Position numbers and translations under genes: made by a program
Shown here: in pieces, positions 35,487 to 44,528 of the stretch
Layout of the letters: each line of letters starts with the position of its first letter
Position numbering within the stretch: the stretch's first letter is position 1
Source: Nafulsella turpanensis ZLM-10
Lineage (GTDB): Bacteria > Bacteroidota > Bacteroidia > Cytophagales > Cyclobacteriaceae
Reading direction: 5' to 3'
Assembly (NCBI RefSeq): GCF_000346615.1
Contig: NZ_ANNU01000036.1
Coordinates: 33,672 to 97,671, forward strand
Length of the DNA stretch: 64,000 nucleotides
The notes under the pieces: generated by a model
What the model was told of the DNA's origin: nothing
The model's input: only the letters and a program-made list of their open reading frames with translations
Databases searched by the model: none

Positions 35487-37088
35487 TTAATTAGTGCTGA
35501 GAACCTCTTGCTGATTCGACAATGTGTCGTTCTTTTGAGCAATCCGGCCGGGCAGGTCATGCAGGCGAAAGAGAATATATTCTTCATTCTCAAAGCTTGG
35601 CTTAACCATTTTCGATAGCTGCTCTAGTTCTTCCTTCGGCAGCTGCCCGAAATCGACCAGTTTGTAATAAAGCAGGTAATCGCCTTTACCCTCCATTACT
35701 TCGGCAATATTGGTTATCCGCAGGGCTTGTCGGTCGGCCATGAAAGCAAAGGTCCTGGGCTTCCAGAAAAGGACCTCTTCTCCAGGCTGTGTATTTTCTT
35801 TAATAAAAGCAAAAGCCTCCGCACTTGGGCTGTTGTAAGGCCCTTCTGCCATTCGCCTTTCCGGGTAGTTCGAAAGTGCCATGGTGGTAGTGCTAATAAG
35901 GAACATGCCTCCTACCAGCAGGCAAAACAGGGGAACAAGGGCAGGACGAACAAACTTTCTGCCGGGTGCCGAAGGCGTTAAGAAGCTCTTTTGTGCTTCC
36001 ATCAGTCCTATAAAAACAAAATACAGGTAAAATGGCAATAAAGAAAAAATAAAGCGAAGACCCTGCACAGGGGGCCAAAGCACAAATATGAGTAAGCTGG
36101 CTGCACAATAAATAATGTAAAGGGCATCCGGCATTACTGTTAAGCGCCTCCAAATGCCCAGTAACAAAAATGGAATGGTAATGCCGTACAGGAGCATGGG
36201 AAAAAGTGCTCCTTCAAAAAAACTGGCTGGAAGTTCGGTATAGTACATCAGGTTCCATGCCAGTTTACCGGGCGTAAGTCTTGCCAGGAATGCCAGGTGA
36301 GAGCCGCTTCCACTTGGCAGCAAAAGGCCTTTTAGTATAAAGAAAACACTAAAACTAATGTATGGCAGAAGTTCTTTCCACTCCTTTTTAAAGGTCTGTC
36401 CAAAATGCTGCCGCAAGGGTAGGTACCATTTAAAAAGGTGTCCAAGCCCTAATACCCCCAGCAGTACAATTCCGTTGGTTCTTGTTAAGAAAGAGAAGAA
36501 AATAAGGAAGCCCGTGAGGATATAGGTCACCCATTTATTGATAAAAAAGGAACGGTACCCCAAGGTTTTTTCAATAAAAATAAGGCTTAACAAGGCAAAG
36601 AAGAAAAAGGGAACATCGGAGATAATGACATTATTAACCTGCACCAGGTGTGGGTTAAAAGCCAGAAGGGCTACCAGCAGCAGGCTATATCCATGGCCCA
36701 GCCGTGGAAGCATCAGGTGGTAAGCGGTTAACAGGGTTAGCAGAAAAAAACCGATAATAAGAATCTTCGCCGGCATTATAGCAAAACCTGTTACAGCTAC
36801 CAGCGGAGCCAATAGCAAAGGGAATCCCCATGGGTAAAGGTGAGGCCCAATTTGAGGATTGGCTCCTGTACCCTGGGTGGAGTTGTTCATGGCATAACTG
36901 TTAAACGCCAGTAATTCTTCGCTGGTGCCATCGAGCAGGCTTTGGGCCTGACGAAGATAAAGAGCAAAGTCGCCGCCCCAGTCATGCCCCTGCTCTAAAG
37001 AAAAAAATGCCAATAATCCTGCTGTTAGCAGCATTATCAGCATCATAATATAAGCAGCTTTCTCTGTTAGGTAAAAGTTTGCTTTCAT
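35487..37088 (-). CDS. Membrane glycosyltransferase, GT39/ArnT-like
   Basis: A 533-residue polytopic membrane protein with about eleven to twelve helices and a ~100-residue C-terminal soluble part. The first periplasmic loop carries the acidic pair region HDWGGDFALYLRQA expected of GT-C enzymes (PMT/ArnT/GT39), followed by HLYPWGFPLLLAPL. Such enzymes transfer a sugar from a polyprenyl-phosphate donor on the periplasmic side. The neighbouring DPM-like GT2 and GtrA genes (37116-38394) could make and flip that donor, so the three form a plausible side-chain module. Last gene before the terminator. Confidence 0.8.
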   Translation of the reverse strand: MKANFYLTEKAAYIMMLIMLLTAGLLAFFSLEQGHDWGGDFALYLRQAQSLLDGTSEELLAFNSYAMNNSTQGTGANPQIGPHLYPWGFPLLLAPLVAVTGFAIMPAKILIIGFFLLTLLTAYHLMLPRLGHGYSLLLVALLAFNPHLVQVNNVIISDVPFFFFALLSLIFIEKTLGYRSFFINKWVTYILTGFLIFFSFLTRTNGIVLLGVLGLGHLFKWYLPLRQHFGQTFKKEWKELLPYISFSVFFILKGLLLPSGSGSHLAFLARLTPGKLAWNLMYYTELPASFFEGALFPMLLYGITIPFLLLGIWRRLTVMPDALYIIYCAASLLIFVLWPPVQGLRFIFSLLPFYLYFVFIGLMEAQKSFLTPSAPGRKFVRPALVPLFCLLVGGMFLISTTTMALSNYPERRMAEGPYNSPSAEAFAFIKENTQPGEEVLFWKPRTFAFMADRQALRITNIAEVMEGKGDYLLYYKLVDFGQLPKEELEQLSKMVKPSFENEEYILFRLHDLPGRIAQKNDTLSNQQEVLSTN

Positions 37089-37115
37089 TCCATAAATTGT
37101 AATAGTAGAACCAAA

Positions 37116-37979
37116 TTAAAGAGAGCTAACTTTCTTCTTAACCGGAATTTGCTGAGGAGCTCTGTCTTTAGGAATAGCTGTTTTAGCACCCGAAGCAGCA
37201 GGCTTTCTCATAATCGAGATCGGCTCCAGCTTTTTCACCTGTGGCTTGCTAAACAGGTTATAACGGGCGATACAGTAAAGAGCCCGAAAACCATCTTTCC
37301 AGTTAATCTTCTTTCCTTCTTCATAGGTACGGCCATAGTAAGAGATGCCTACCTCGTAAATCCTGATTTTAGGAATGCGGCTAATCTTAGCCGTAACCTC
37401 GGGCTCAAAACCAAAGCGTTTCTCCTGGAGATCAAGCTGCTGAATCAGGTCGGTACGGAACAGCTTATAGCATGTTTCCATATCGGTAAGATTCAGATTT
37501 GTGAACATATTGGAGAGCGAGGTCAGGAATTTATTGCCTATGGTATGCCAAAAGAACAAAATGCGGTGAGCGTTGCCTCCCATAAAACGGGAACCATATA
37601 CCACATCGGCAAATCCATCGATAACAGGCTCCAGCAGCAGGTTAAATTCTTCCGGGTTATACTCCAGGTCAGCATCCTGAATAATCAGATAATCACCGCT
37701 GGCTTTTTGAATACCTGTATGTAGGGCAGCCCCTTTTCCTTTGTTCACCTCATGTTTGAAGTAGCGGATATTAACATCAGGATTATCATACATATACTGC
37801 TTTACCACCTCTTCGGTATCATCGGTAGAACAGTCATTTACCACAATAATCTCTTTCTTAATATCATGTTTCAGTCGAACGTTGGCAATTTTATCTAAGA
37901 CCATAGATAAGGTTTTGCCTTCGTTATAAGCAGGTACTACAATCGATAAGGTAAAACTCTCCAGTTTAATCACATCCAT
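37116..37979 (-). CDS. Glycosyltransferase family 2, dolichyl/polyprenyl-phosphate-sugar synthase-like
   Basis: A 287-residue GT-A enzyme. [13 protein letters not shown] starts the fold, [10 protein letters not shown] binds the nucleotide, and [12 protein letters not shown] carries the metal-binding DxD-like acidic residues. It resembles polyprenyl-phosphate mannose/glucose synthases. I used ATG 37979 (MDVIKLESF), which leaves 25 bases after the GtrA stop; an in-frame ATG at 38021 would overlap it by 17. The Lys/Pro-rich C-terminus is disordered. Likely makes the lipid-phosphate-sugar donor used by the ArnT-like enzyme next to it. Confidence 0.85.
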   Translation of the reverse strand: MDVIKLESFTLSIVVPAYNEGKTLSMVLDKIANVRLKHDIKKEIIVVNDCSTDDTEEVVKQYMYDNPDVNIRYFKHEVNKGKGAALHTGIQKASGDYLIIQDADLEYNPEEFNLLLEPVIDGFADVVYGSRFMGGNAHRILFFWHTIGNKFLTSLSNMFTNLNLTDMETCYKLFRTDLIQQLDLQEKRFGFEPEVTAKISRIPKIRIYEVGISYYGRTYEEGKKINWKDGFRALYCIARYNLFSKPQVKKLEPISIMRKPAASGAKTAIPKDRAPQQIPVKKKVSSL

Positions 37980-38004
37980 CTCACATCGTTTTAGTTTTAA
38001 AAAT

Positions 38005-38394
38005 TTATCCTTTGAATACAAAAAATTTCTTGGCAGAGTAATTGTATACTGCTACCATTCCTATGGCCAGTATTTTACTCAACTTCATATGCAATTCCAT
38101 ATTGTCGATCATCACCCACATTAGTAGCTGATTGAGCATTAAGGCTACTACCGATACGGCGACAAAAAAGCCAAATTCTTTTCCCTTGCTGTAGCGGCCG
38201 CTCTCGAAAACCCACCTTTGGGAAATGATATAGTTCACTAACAGGGCTACACTAATGGCAATAAAATTACCTGTCAGGTAGTGCAGGCCCGTAAAATCCA
38301 CAAAGAAAAAGAAAAGCCCCATTTCAATACCGGCGCCAATGGCACCCGCTACGGCAAATCGGATTATTTGTGCATAGTCAGTTCCCTGGGGCAT
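38005..38394 (-). CDS. GtrA-family membrane protein
   Basis: A 129-residue protein with four hydrophobic helices and the GtrA pattern: [35 protein letters not shown], and the closing [12 protein letters not shown]. GtrA proteins are thought to flip polyprenyl-phosphate-linked sugars. It sits between two glycosyltransferase genes with gaps of 14 and 25 bases. Confidence 0.9.
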   Translation of the reverse strand: MPQGTDYAQIIRFAVAGAIGAGIEMGLFFFFVDFTGLHYLTGNFIAISVALLVNYIISQRWVFESGRYSKGKEFGFFVAVSVVALMLNQLLMWVMIDNMELHMKLSKILAIGMVAVYNYSAKKFFVFKG

Positions 38395-38408
38395 GTTCTA
38401 TAAAGTTA

Positions 38409-39353
38409 TCAGGCGATAAAATGTTTTCTCGAAAATTTCTTTTTCCTGATTCCCCAGGAAAGTGCCGACACCAATCCGGTAACTTTTCGGATGGCCACAT
38501 CGAATCTTCTTTGTTTACAGCTCACCAGAAAGCCTTTAACTGTTTTCCCGAACTGGGTCCAGAAGTACCGGCGGAAAAAATCCGGTGACTTATGCTTCAG
38601 AATTACCAGCATCGGGTTTCGGGCATCGTAATAAGCTTTGGAGGCCGATTGCTTGCCAATGGTCATACTTTCTTTATGCCACAGTTTCGCATGAGGAGTG
38701 TACATTATTTTAAAGCCAGCGGCCTTACCTCTTGCCTGCCAGTCGTACTCTTCGGCCTGGAAAAAGAAAGTGGTATCGTACCCTCCTACTTCTTCATACA
38801 GCTCGCGGCTTACGAGCATAAAAATATCATCAATAAAAAAGCGCTCGCTTATCTCATCGTACTGGCCTCTGTCCTTTTCACGGCCACCAATGTGCTCTCC
38901 ATTCCAGCGCACCGGGTCCTCGTATTTCCCTACCGTCTGCAGGGTATCGGGCTGGTCGTAGTAGTAGGCTTTACCCGTAACAAACCCTACTTTTTTATCC
39001 CGGCTGGCAACTTCCGTCAGAGCCGAAACAATATGAGCATCAGCTTTTACATCATTATTGGTAATGAGCACATAATCGGCTTTCTGCTGAACGAAAGCAT
39101 AATCGAGCCCGAAATTAAAACCGCCGGAATATCCGCGGTTTTGCTCCAGCCGGATAACTCTGGCTTCGGGGAACTCACTTTCTACATATGCCTTGGTACC
39201 ATCGGAAGAGCCGTTATCGATTACTACCACCTCAAAATTGGCATAATCGTTGGCTAAATAGGAGCTTACGGAGTCTTTAAGCAATTCCTTGCCATTATAG
39301 CTCAGGATAAGCACCATTACTTTTGGCATCTTCTGTACAGATTCTGTTGCCAT
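38409..39353 (-). CDS. Glycosyltransferase family 2 (rhamnosyltransferase-like)
   Basis: A 314-residue GT2 enzyme with VMVLILSYNGKELL, VVIDNGSSDGT, ITNNDVKADAHI (metal-binding acidic motif) and FFFQAEEYDW, which contains the catalytic Asp/Glu region (EExD) of rhamnosyltransferase-like family members. Cytoplasmic and probably membrane-associated. It adds a sugar during repeat-unit assembly; donor unknown. Confidence 0.87.
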   Translation of the reverse strand: MATESVQKMPKVMVLILSYNGKELLKDSVSSYLANDYANFEVVVIDNGSSDGTKAYVESEFPEARVIRLEQNRGYSGGFNFGLDYAFVQQKADYVLITNNDVKADAHIVSALTEVASRDKKVGFVTGKAYYYDQPDTLQTVGKYEDPVRWNGEHIGGREKDRGQYDEISERFFIDDIFMLVSRELYEEVGGYDTTFFFQAEEYDWQARGKAAGFKIMYTPHAKLWHKESMTIGKQSASKAYYDARNPMLVILKHKSPDFFRRYFWTQFGKTVKGFLVSCKQRRFDVAIRKVTGLVSALSWGIRKKKFSRKHFIA

Positions 39354-39383
39354 AGATTAAAAAATAGCTGCTGAGTTAAAAGT

Positions 39384-40568
39384 TTATTCTATTGTAGCGT
39401 TTGCTTTGGGCTGGTTTTCCTTCTCATATGAGTGGAGAGCATCCACTACATAATCAACTTCTTCATCTGTTAAACGGGAATGAAGAGGTAAGGTTATCAT
39501 GGTTTGCCATATTTTGTCCGCGACTGGTGTATCATTATTGTTCCAACGCTGGAAATAAGGCTGCTGAGGGAGTGGCATATAATGTACACTGGTAGCAATA
39601 CCGCGGGCTTTCAGGTATAAAATGAGGTCATCACGCTCCGCATAATGGATACCAAAAATCCAGTAATTGTTTTCATCGGCATTGTAAGGGAACAGCGGCT
39701 TCATACTCTTCAGACCTTCCATGCCCTTCAGGTAACGCTTTACAATATCGGCCCTGCGCTGATTCATGCCAGGCAGTTTTTTAATCTGGGCCAGCCCTAT
39801 ACTCGCGGCAAGGTCATTCATGTTGTATTTATAACCCAGCACGGCAATATCGTAATGCCAGTGGCGGGCATCTACTGCTTTATCAGTATAGCCGCCTACA
39901 CGCTTCCAGGTATCTTTATCAATCCCTACCCAGCGGTTGGCTTTCATTGGGTAAATAAGGTCTTCATCGTCCGATACCATCATGCCACCATCGCCGGTCG
40001 TCATGGCTTTTTTCTCTTCGAATGAAAAACAGCCGATATCGCCCCAGGTGCCAATTTTCTTTCCTTTATAGCTGGCGCCGGCTGTGTGGGCGCAGTCCTC
40101 CACTACCTTCAATCCTTTGGCGCGGGCAAAATCCATAATTTTATCCATCTGGGCCGGGTGGCCACCCATATGCACAGGCATAATAGCAACTACATCTTTG
40201 GTATACTTCCGCTCCATATCCTCCAGGTCGAGCGACAGGGTTTCCGGGTCTACATCGACAAAGAGGGGCTCCAGGCGGTTGTAGATAGGCGCAAAAGCAG
40301 TAGAGGCAAAAGTGATGGCCGGCACCATTACCTTTTTCCCTTCCGGAAAGTTAAAGGCAGCCAGGGCCAGGTGCAGGGCAGCGGTAGCCGAGTTAAGGCC
40401 TACACTGGCTTTGCAACCAATGTACTCGCGCCATTCCTGTTCGAACTGGTTCACTTTCGGGCCCAGGCCAATCCAGGCTTTGTCGAAAGAATCCTTTATG
40501 TTATCGAGCTCCTCCTGTCCTACGTTAGGCACAAAGAGGCGAACATTCATTTTTTTCTTATCACTCAT
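39384..40568 (-). CDS. DegT/DnrJ/EryC1-type sugar aminotransferase
   Basis: A 394-residue PLP enzyme of the DegT family. The cofactor region GLNSATAALHLAL (57-69), EDCAHTAGASY and the Schiff-base lysine K187 in FSFEEKKAMTTGDGG are visible. It converts a keto group of a nucleotide sugar to an amine, using glutamate. Its start overlaps the stop of the RmlC-like gene by four bases (ATGA-type), so the two are coupled and probably act on the same keto-sugar. Which sugar is not known. Confidence 0.88.
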   Translation of the reverse strand: MSDKKKMNVRLFVPNVGQEELDNIKDSFDKAWIGLGPKVNQFEQEWREYIGCKASVGLNSATAALHLALAAFNFPEGKKVMVPAITFASTAFAPIYNRLEPLFVDVDPETLSLDLEDMERKYTKDVVAIMPVHMGGHPAQMDKIMDFARAKGLKVVEDCAHTAGASYKGKKIGTWGDIGCFSFEEKKAMTTGDGGMMVSDDEDLIYPMKANRWVGIDKDTWKRVGGYTDKAVDARHWHYDIAVLGYKYNMNDLAASIGLAQIKKLPGMNQRRADIVKRYLKGMEGLKSMKPLFPYNADENNYWIFGIHYAERDDLILYLKARGIATSVHYMPLPQQPYFQRWNNNDTPVADKIWQTMITLPLHSRLTDEEVDYVVDALHSYEKENQPKANATIE

Positions 40569-41125
40569 ATTTTTACGGCATTATTTTCTTTTAAAAATTC
40601 CTGCAGACCTGGGGCATTCTTATCTTTTTCTGAAAGGATAGGATCTTTTATGCCCCAGTCGATTCCTATTTCAGGGTCGTTCCAGCGGATGGCCCGCTCG
40701 GACTGCGGGTGGTATACATTATCTACTTTATAAGTTACTTCGCTGTTGTCTTCCAGTGTCATATACCCATGGGCAAAGCCCTGCGGCACCACCACCATAT
40801 TTTTTTCTTCGGCCGATAGTCGTACACTATCCCACTGACCGAAGGTTTCGGAGCCTTCGCGCAGGTCGACAAATACATCCAGCACTGCTCCCCGGGTGCA
40901 GCGCAGTATTTTTGTTTCGGCATAAGGGGGTAGCTGAAAGTGCAGCCCGCGCAGGGTATGCCTGTGCTTTGAGGCCGCATGGTTTTCCTGCACCCACTCC
41001 CGGTCGAGGCCCCATTCTTTAAAAGTTTCCTTATCGAAGGTGCGCATAAAAAACCCCCTCTCATCGCCTATAGGCTTGAGTTTAATTTCAAAGGCACCTT
41101 TCATTTTAAGCGGCTTAATCTGCAT
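40565..41125 (-). CDS. rfbC: RmlC-like nucleotide-sugar 3,5-epimerase
   Basis: A 186-residue cupin of the dTDP-4-dehydrorhamnose 3,5-epimerase family. The catalytic His is in TLRGLHFQ (H62), and DVFVDLREGSETFGQW and PQGFAHGYMTLED are family landmarks. RmlA, RmlB and RmlD are not in the window, so the substrate may come from elsewhere or may be another 4-keto-6-deoxy sugar. It is coupled to the downstream aminotransferase and overlaps the upstream ugd by 11 bases. Confidence 0.88.
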   Translation of the reverse strand: MQIKPLKMKGAFEIKLKPIGDERGFFMRTFDKETFKEWGLDREWVQENHAASKHRHTLRGLHFQLPPYAETKILRCTRGAVLDVFVDLREGSETFGQWDSVRLSAEEKNMVVVPQGFAHGYMTLEDNSEVTYKVDNVYHPQSERAIRWNDPEIGIDWGIKDPILSEKDKNAPGLQEFLKENNAVKI

Positions 41126-42488
41126 AAACTTCGGAGTTTTGGTTCTGCTTCTTTTTCCCTACTCCTACTCGTACACGCCATGGCTGCTCGGCTCTGTTTT
41201 TATAAAGCGAACGGCAGTCAACCATTACGCCACCATCGGCCATACGGGCTTCGTAAGCTTCGTCGGCAATTTGTAGGTAGTCATCCCAAATAGTGGCGAC
41301 ATATACAATATCGGCACCTTCTACGGCTGCTAATGGCTCTTCATGGTACTTCAGTTTTTCGCCATACTCAGCTTTGGTGTTCTCCAGCGCTTTATAATCA
41401 TGTACATGTACTTCCATGCCACGCTCCAGTGCAAACTCCGCAAGACGAATACCAGGGGATTCGCGAATATCATCCGTATCGGGTTTAAAGGCTGTACCTA
41501 AAATGGCGACCTTTTTCGCTTCGCCTCCATGCTTTTTCAGACCCAATTCGAAGATGTGCTCCATCTGGCTTTTATTGATGTGCAGCAGGCCATCGAGCAG
41601 CTTGCCGTCTACCTTACGGTCGCGGGCAAAGGAAGCAAGGGCTTTTACATCTTTAGGAAAGCAGCTGCCACCGAAACCACAACCGGCACGGAGGTAGGTA
41701 GTAAGCTTAGGCGTAATACGCTCTCCATTAATAATTGGGGAAACACGTTTGTCTTTAATGACGCCGGCGAATACATCTTCAGAATCTACATCTTCGAGTG
41801 TTTCGCAGATGCGGGCAATTTCGTTGGCATAAGAAATATTCAGCGCCAGCAGCGTGTTAGCAGTGTACTTCACCATCTCGGCCGTGGTTGGATTGGTTAC
41901 CATCACATCCGTTTCAGGGAAACCATCATACAGGCGGCGCATTACCTCTTCGGCACGCTCGCTGCTTACGCCCAGCACAATGCGATCAGGCTCTTTAAAG
42001 TCTTCCACGGCATTGCCCTCGCGCAGAAATTCCGGATTCATGCAAAAGCCTATTTCATCTTCGCTCTTACCCGATTCTTCCAGCACAATAGGACGAACAA
42101 CGTCCATAGTGGTACCTGGCACTACCGTGCTTTTTACCGTAACCACTACGTAGCTGTCCATCTCCTTAACAGCCTGTCCTATTTCTTTAGCTGCCTGCTT
42201 AATGTAGCTCAGGTCGATATGCTGACCGTCGAAGGGAGTACCTACGGCAATCATTACTACCTCGGCCTGCTGAATGGCAGAACGGGCATCGGTAGTAGGA
42301 ACGATACGGTCCTTATTTTTTTTCAGAAGGTCTTCCAGTCCCGGCTCATAAATGGGCGCGATACCGTTTTTAATCTTCTGTAATTTATCTTCGTTGATGT
42401 CGATGCAGAAAACTTTTTTCCCGGTGTTGGCAAGGCATACACCAGAGACCAGTCCTACATAGCCTGTTCCAAATACTGCTAGATTCAT
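41115..42488 (-). CDS. ugd: UDP-glucose 6-dehydrogenase
   Basis: A 457-residue two-domain dehydrogenase. The NAD-binding start is AVFGTGYVGLVSG, VGTP and KSTVVPGT follow, and the catalytic Cys276 is in GFGGSCFPKD. It oxidises UDP-glucose to UDP-glucuronate. ATG 42488 is used because it gives the standard N-terminus; the ATG at 42527 adds 13 residues. Its product is the substrate of the UDP-xylose-synthase-like SDR encoded just upstream. Confidence 0.9.
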   Translation of the reverse strand: MNLAVFGTGYVGLVSGVCLANTGKKVFCIDINEDKLQKIKNGIAPIYEPGLEDLLKKNKDRIVPTTDARSAIQQAEVVMIAVGTPFDGQHIDLSYIKQAAKEIGQAVKEMDSYVVVTVKSTVVPGTTMDVVRPIVLEESGKSEDEIGFCMNPEFLREGNAVEDFKEPDRIVLGVSSERAEEVMRRLYDGFPETDVMVTNPTTAEMVKYTANTLLALNISYANEIARICETLEDVDSEDVFAGVIKDKRVSPIINGERITPKLTTYLRAGCGFGGSCFPKDVKALASFARDRKVDGKLLDGLLHINKSQMEHIFELGLKKHGGEAKKVAILGTAFKPDTDDIRESPGIRLAEFALERGMEVHVHDYKALENTKAEYGEKLKYHEEPLAAVEGADIVYVATIWDDYLQIADEAYEARMADGGVMVDCRSLYKNRAEQPWRVRVGVGKKKQNQNSEVYAD

Positions 42489-42600
42489 AAAAATAATATG
42501 TTTATGTGACGATGCCTGTATAGGCAAATTATTAAAGCGGTTAACTGCCCAACCATTCGCAGCATACCGGCGCCACCTTTTATTGTCTGGTTCTAAAAAA

Positions 42601-43671
42601 TTAGCCTACGGCTTCGTTCTTTTCCAGCTGGTAAGTGTCCTTGTACCACTGGATAATTCGATCCAGGCCATCTTTAACATTTACCTTCGGCCGGTAATCA
42701 AGTTCAGTTCGTGCTCTCTCCAGGTTTGGAAGACGGCGCTGAGGGTTATCGGTCAGGTAGTCTTTTTCCTGACTTTTGGCATGGCTTACTTCCACATCGC
42801 CAATTACCTCAGACACCATGTTGGCGAGCTCCAGCATAGAGGTTTCCTGCGTATCGTTACCGATGTTGTAAGAGCGGCCCGGCTCCCCTAACAGGAGTAC
42901 CCGTGTAAAACCTTCAATGGCATCGGAGGTATAGCAGAATGCGCGTGTAGGCGACCCGTCGCTGAACATTTTAATGGCACCTTCCTCATAGGCAAATTTT
43001 ACAAAATCTGGAATTACCCGCTTATCGCCCAGGCGCATAAACGGACCGTAAACGTTAAACGGACGGGCAATTTTAATAGGCATTCCTTTCTGGGCAGCAA
43101 AGCTTACCGAAATGGTTTCGCCCAAACGCTTCGATTCGTCGTAGCAGGCACGAGGTCCGGTACAGCTTACATTACCGCGGTAGTCTTCCTGGGTAGGAAT
43201 CTGGTCGGCAGCAGGGTCGCCGTAAATTTCGCTGGTGCTGAAGTAAAGGAAGCCCTTTAAATTGGTGGCATCGAGCTTGTGCAGCATATTCCAGTAGCCA
43301 ATGGCATTTACATCGATAGTCTCCAGCGGATACTTCCGGTAAAAAGTCGGTGAAGCAATACCGGCACAGTGGATAATGTAATCAAAGCTTTCATCCGGAA
43401 GCTTCTCCAGGGCATCGCCATACAGCACCCTCGCACCTTTCAGAAACTCAGCTGTCTGGTCTTCGAGGTCAACTATTTTGCTATCGATGCAGGTTAAGGA
43501 AACCGGCTTGTCGAGAAATTCTTTATTTAGGGTGTAAAAGAGCGCGACATAATTGGCGCCCAAAAAACCCTGGTGGCCGGTAATTAATACTTTGGCTCCT
43601 TCGAACTTCTTTACATGTTCGCCCAGATTGCGGGCAATATTTCGGGTATCTTCTAATACAATGTTATGCAT
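42601..43671 (-). CDS. NAD-dependent SDR, UDP-glucuronate decarboxylase-like
   Basis: A 356-residue extended SDR. It has the Rossmann motif ITGHQGFLGANY, STSEIYGD, and the catalytic Tyr-Lys in CYDESKRLGET. Segments ASPTFYRKYPLETI, RPFNVYGPFM and RRLPNLERAR match UDP-xylose synthase/UDP-glucuronate decarboxylase. It overlaps rfbF by eight bases, though, so a CDP-sugar substrate is possible. It starts with ~25 extra residues before the Rossmann fold. Probably converts a nucleotide-hexuronate or 4-keto sugar. Confidence 0.82.
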   Translation of the reverse strand: MHNIVLEDTRNIARNLGEHVKKFEGAKVLITGHQGFLGANYVALFYTLNKEFLDKPVSLTCIDSKIVDLEDQTAEFLKGARVLYGDALEKLPDESFDYIIHCAGIASPTFYRKYPLETIDVNAIGYWNMLHKLDATNLKGFLYFSTSEIYGDPAADQIPTQEDYRGNVSCTGPRACYDESKRLGETISVSFAAQKGMPIKIARPFNVYGPFMRLGDKRVIPDFVKFAYEEGAIKMFSDGSPTRAFCYTSDAIEGFTRVLLLGEPGRSYNIGNDTQETSMLELANMVSEVIGDVEVSHAKSQEKDYLTDNPQRRLPNLERARTELDYRPKVNVKDGLDRIIQWYKDTYQLEKNEAVG

Positions 43672-44518
43672 AGCTCTTTTCGCTTTTTCCGCTCTTTTTT
43701 TCTGTTTCGTTTTTCTTTACTGATGGCTTCTGATCTCCCTGATCACTATCCCATACTTTCCAGAAGGCCTGGCCATTTTTCCAGAGTTTGTTCAGGTGGT
43801 CCACATCCCGTACGGTATCGGCACACTCCCATTCTTTGCGGTGCAGGAAGGTCATAACCTGGCCCTCGGCTGCCAGTTTCTCGAGCGTGTTAAACTCAAA
43901 ATCGCAATCGGCATCTTCGCTCAGGTGGTTCAGCATTTCTTTGTTAAAGACCATAAAGCCGCCATTGATAAAGCCTTTGCTGGCCTGTGGTTTCTCTTCA
44001 AAAGAAAGGACCCGCCCCTCTTTCTGTAGTATTTCACCGAACATCGAAGGAGGACGAACACCTGTAACCGTTACCATTTTGTTATGCGATTTGTGGTATT
44101 TTACCAGCTCATTTATGTCGGCATTAATTACACCGTCGCCATAAGTAAGCATATGCACATCTCCATCGAGGTACTTCTCAATTCGCTTGATACGGCCACC
44201 CTTGAGCGTGTTTAAGCCGGTATCAACCAGGGTAACATTCCAGTCTTCGGCACAGTGGTTATGGTAGGTTATTTTATTATCGGCCAGGCTGACCGTAAAA
44301 TCGCAGTTATGCTCGGCGAAATTGTAGAAGTAATCCTTGATCACGTTTCCTTTATAGCCGAGGCAAATAACAAAATCTTTATAGCCGTAATGGGCGTAGG
44401 TTTTCATAATATGCCAGAGAATAGGTTTTCCTCCTATTTCAATCATAGGCTTAGGTATCAGGTCAGTTACAGAGCCTAATCTGGATCCGAATCCGCCAGC
44501 TAGAATAACTACTTTCAT
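43664..44518 (-). CDS. rfbF: Glucose-1-phosphate cytidylyltransferase
   Basis: A 284-residue nucleotidyltransferase: LAGGFGSRL at the N-terminus (nucleotide binding), KPMIEIGGKPILWHIM, TYGDGVINADI (metal-binding Asp) and FEEKPQASKGFINGGFMVF. The overall pattern matches RfbF rather than RmlA, so CDP-glucose should be the product. The last ~25 residues are Lys/Glu-rich. It is coupled to the SDR downstream. The usual partner, CDP-glucose 4,6-dehydratase, is not seen in the window. Confidence 0.88.
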   Translation of the reverse strand: MKVVILAGGFGSRLGSVTDLIPKPMIEIGGKPILWHIMKTYAHYGYKDFVICLGYKGNVIKDYFYNFAEHNCDFTVSLADNKITYHNHCAEDWNVTLVDTGLNTLKGGRIKRIEKYLDGDVHMLTYGDGVINADINELVKYHKSHNKMVTVTGVRPPSMFGEILQKEGRVLSFEEKPQASKGFINGGFMVFNKEMLNHLSEDADCDFEFNTLEKLAAEGQVMTFLHRKEWECADTVRDVDHLNKLWKNGQAFWKVWDSDQGDQKPSVKKNETEKKSGKSEKSYA

Positions 44519-44528
44519 GTTTAAAAAT

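Noticed and set aside
40565..44518. A complete dTDP-rhamnose operon
   Set aside because: Only the RmlC-like gene is present; the nucleotidyltransferase matches RfbF rather than RmlA, and the SDR matches UDP-xylose synthase rather than RmlB or RmlD.
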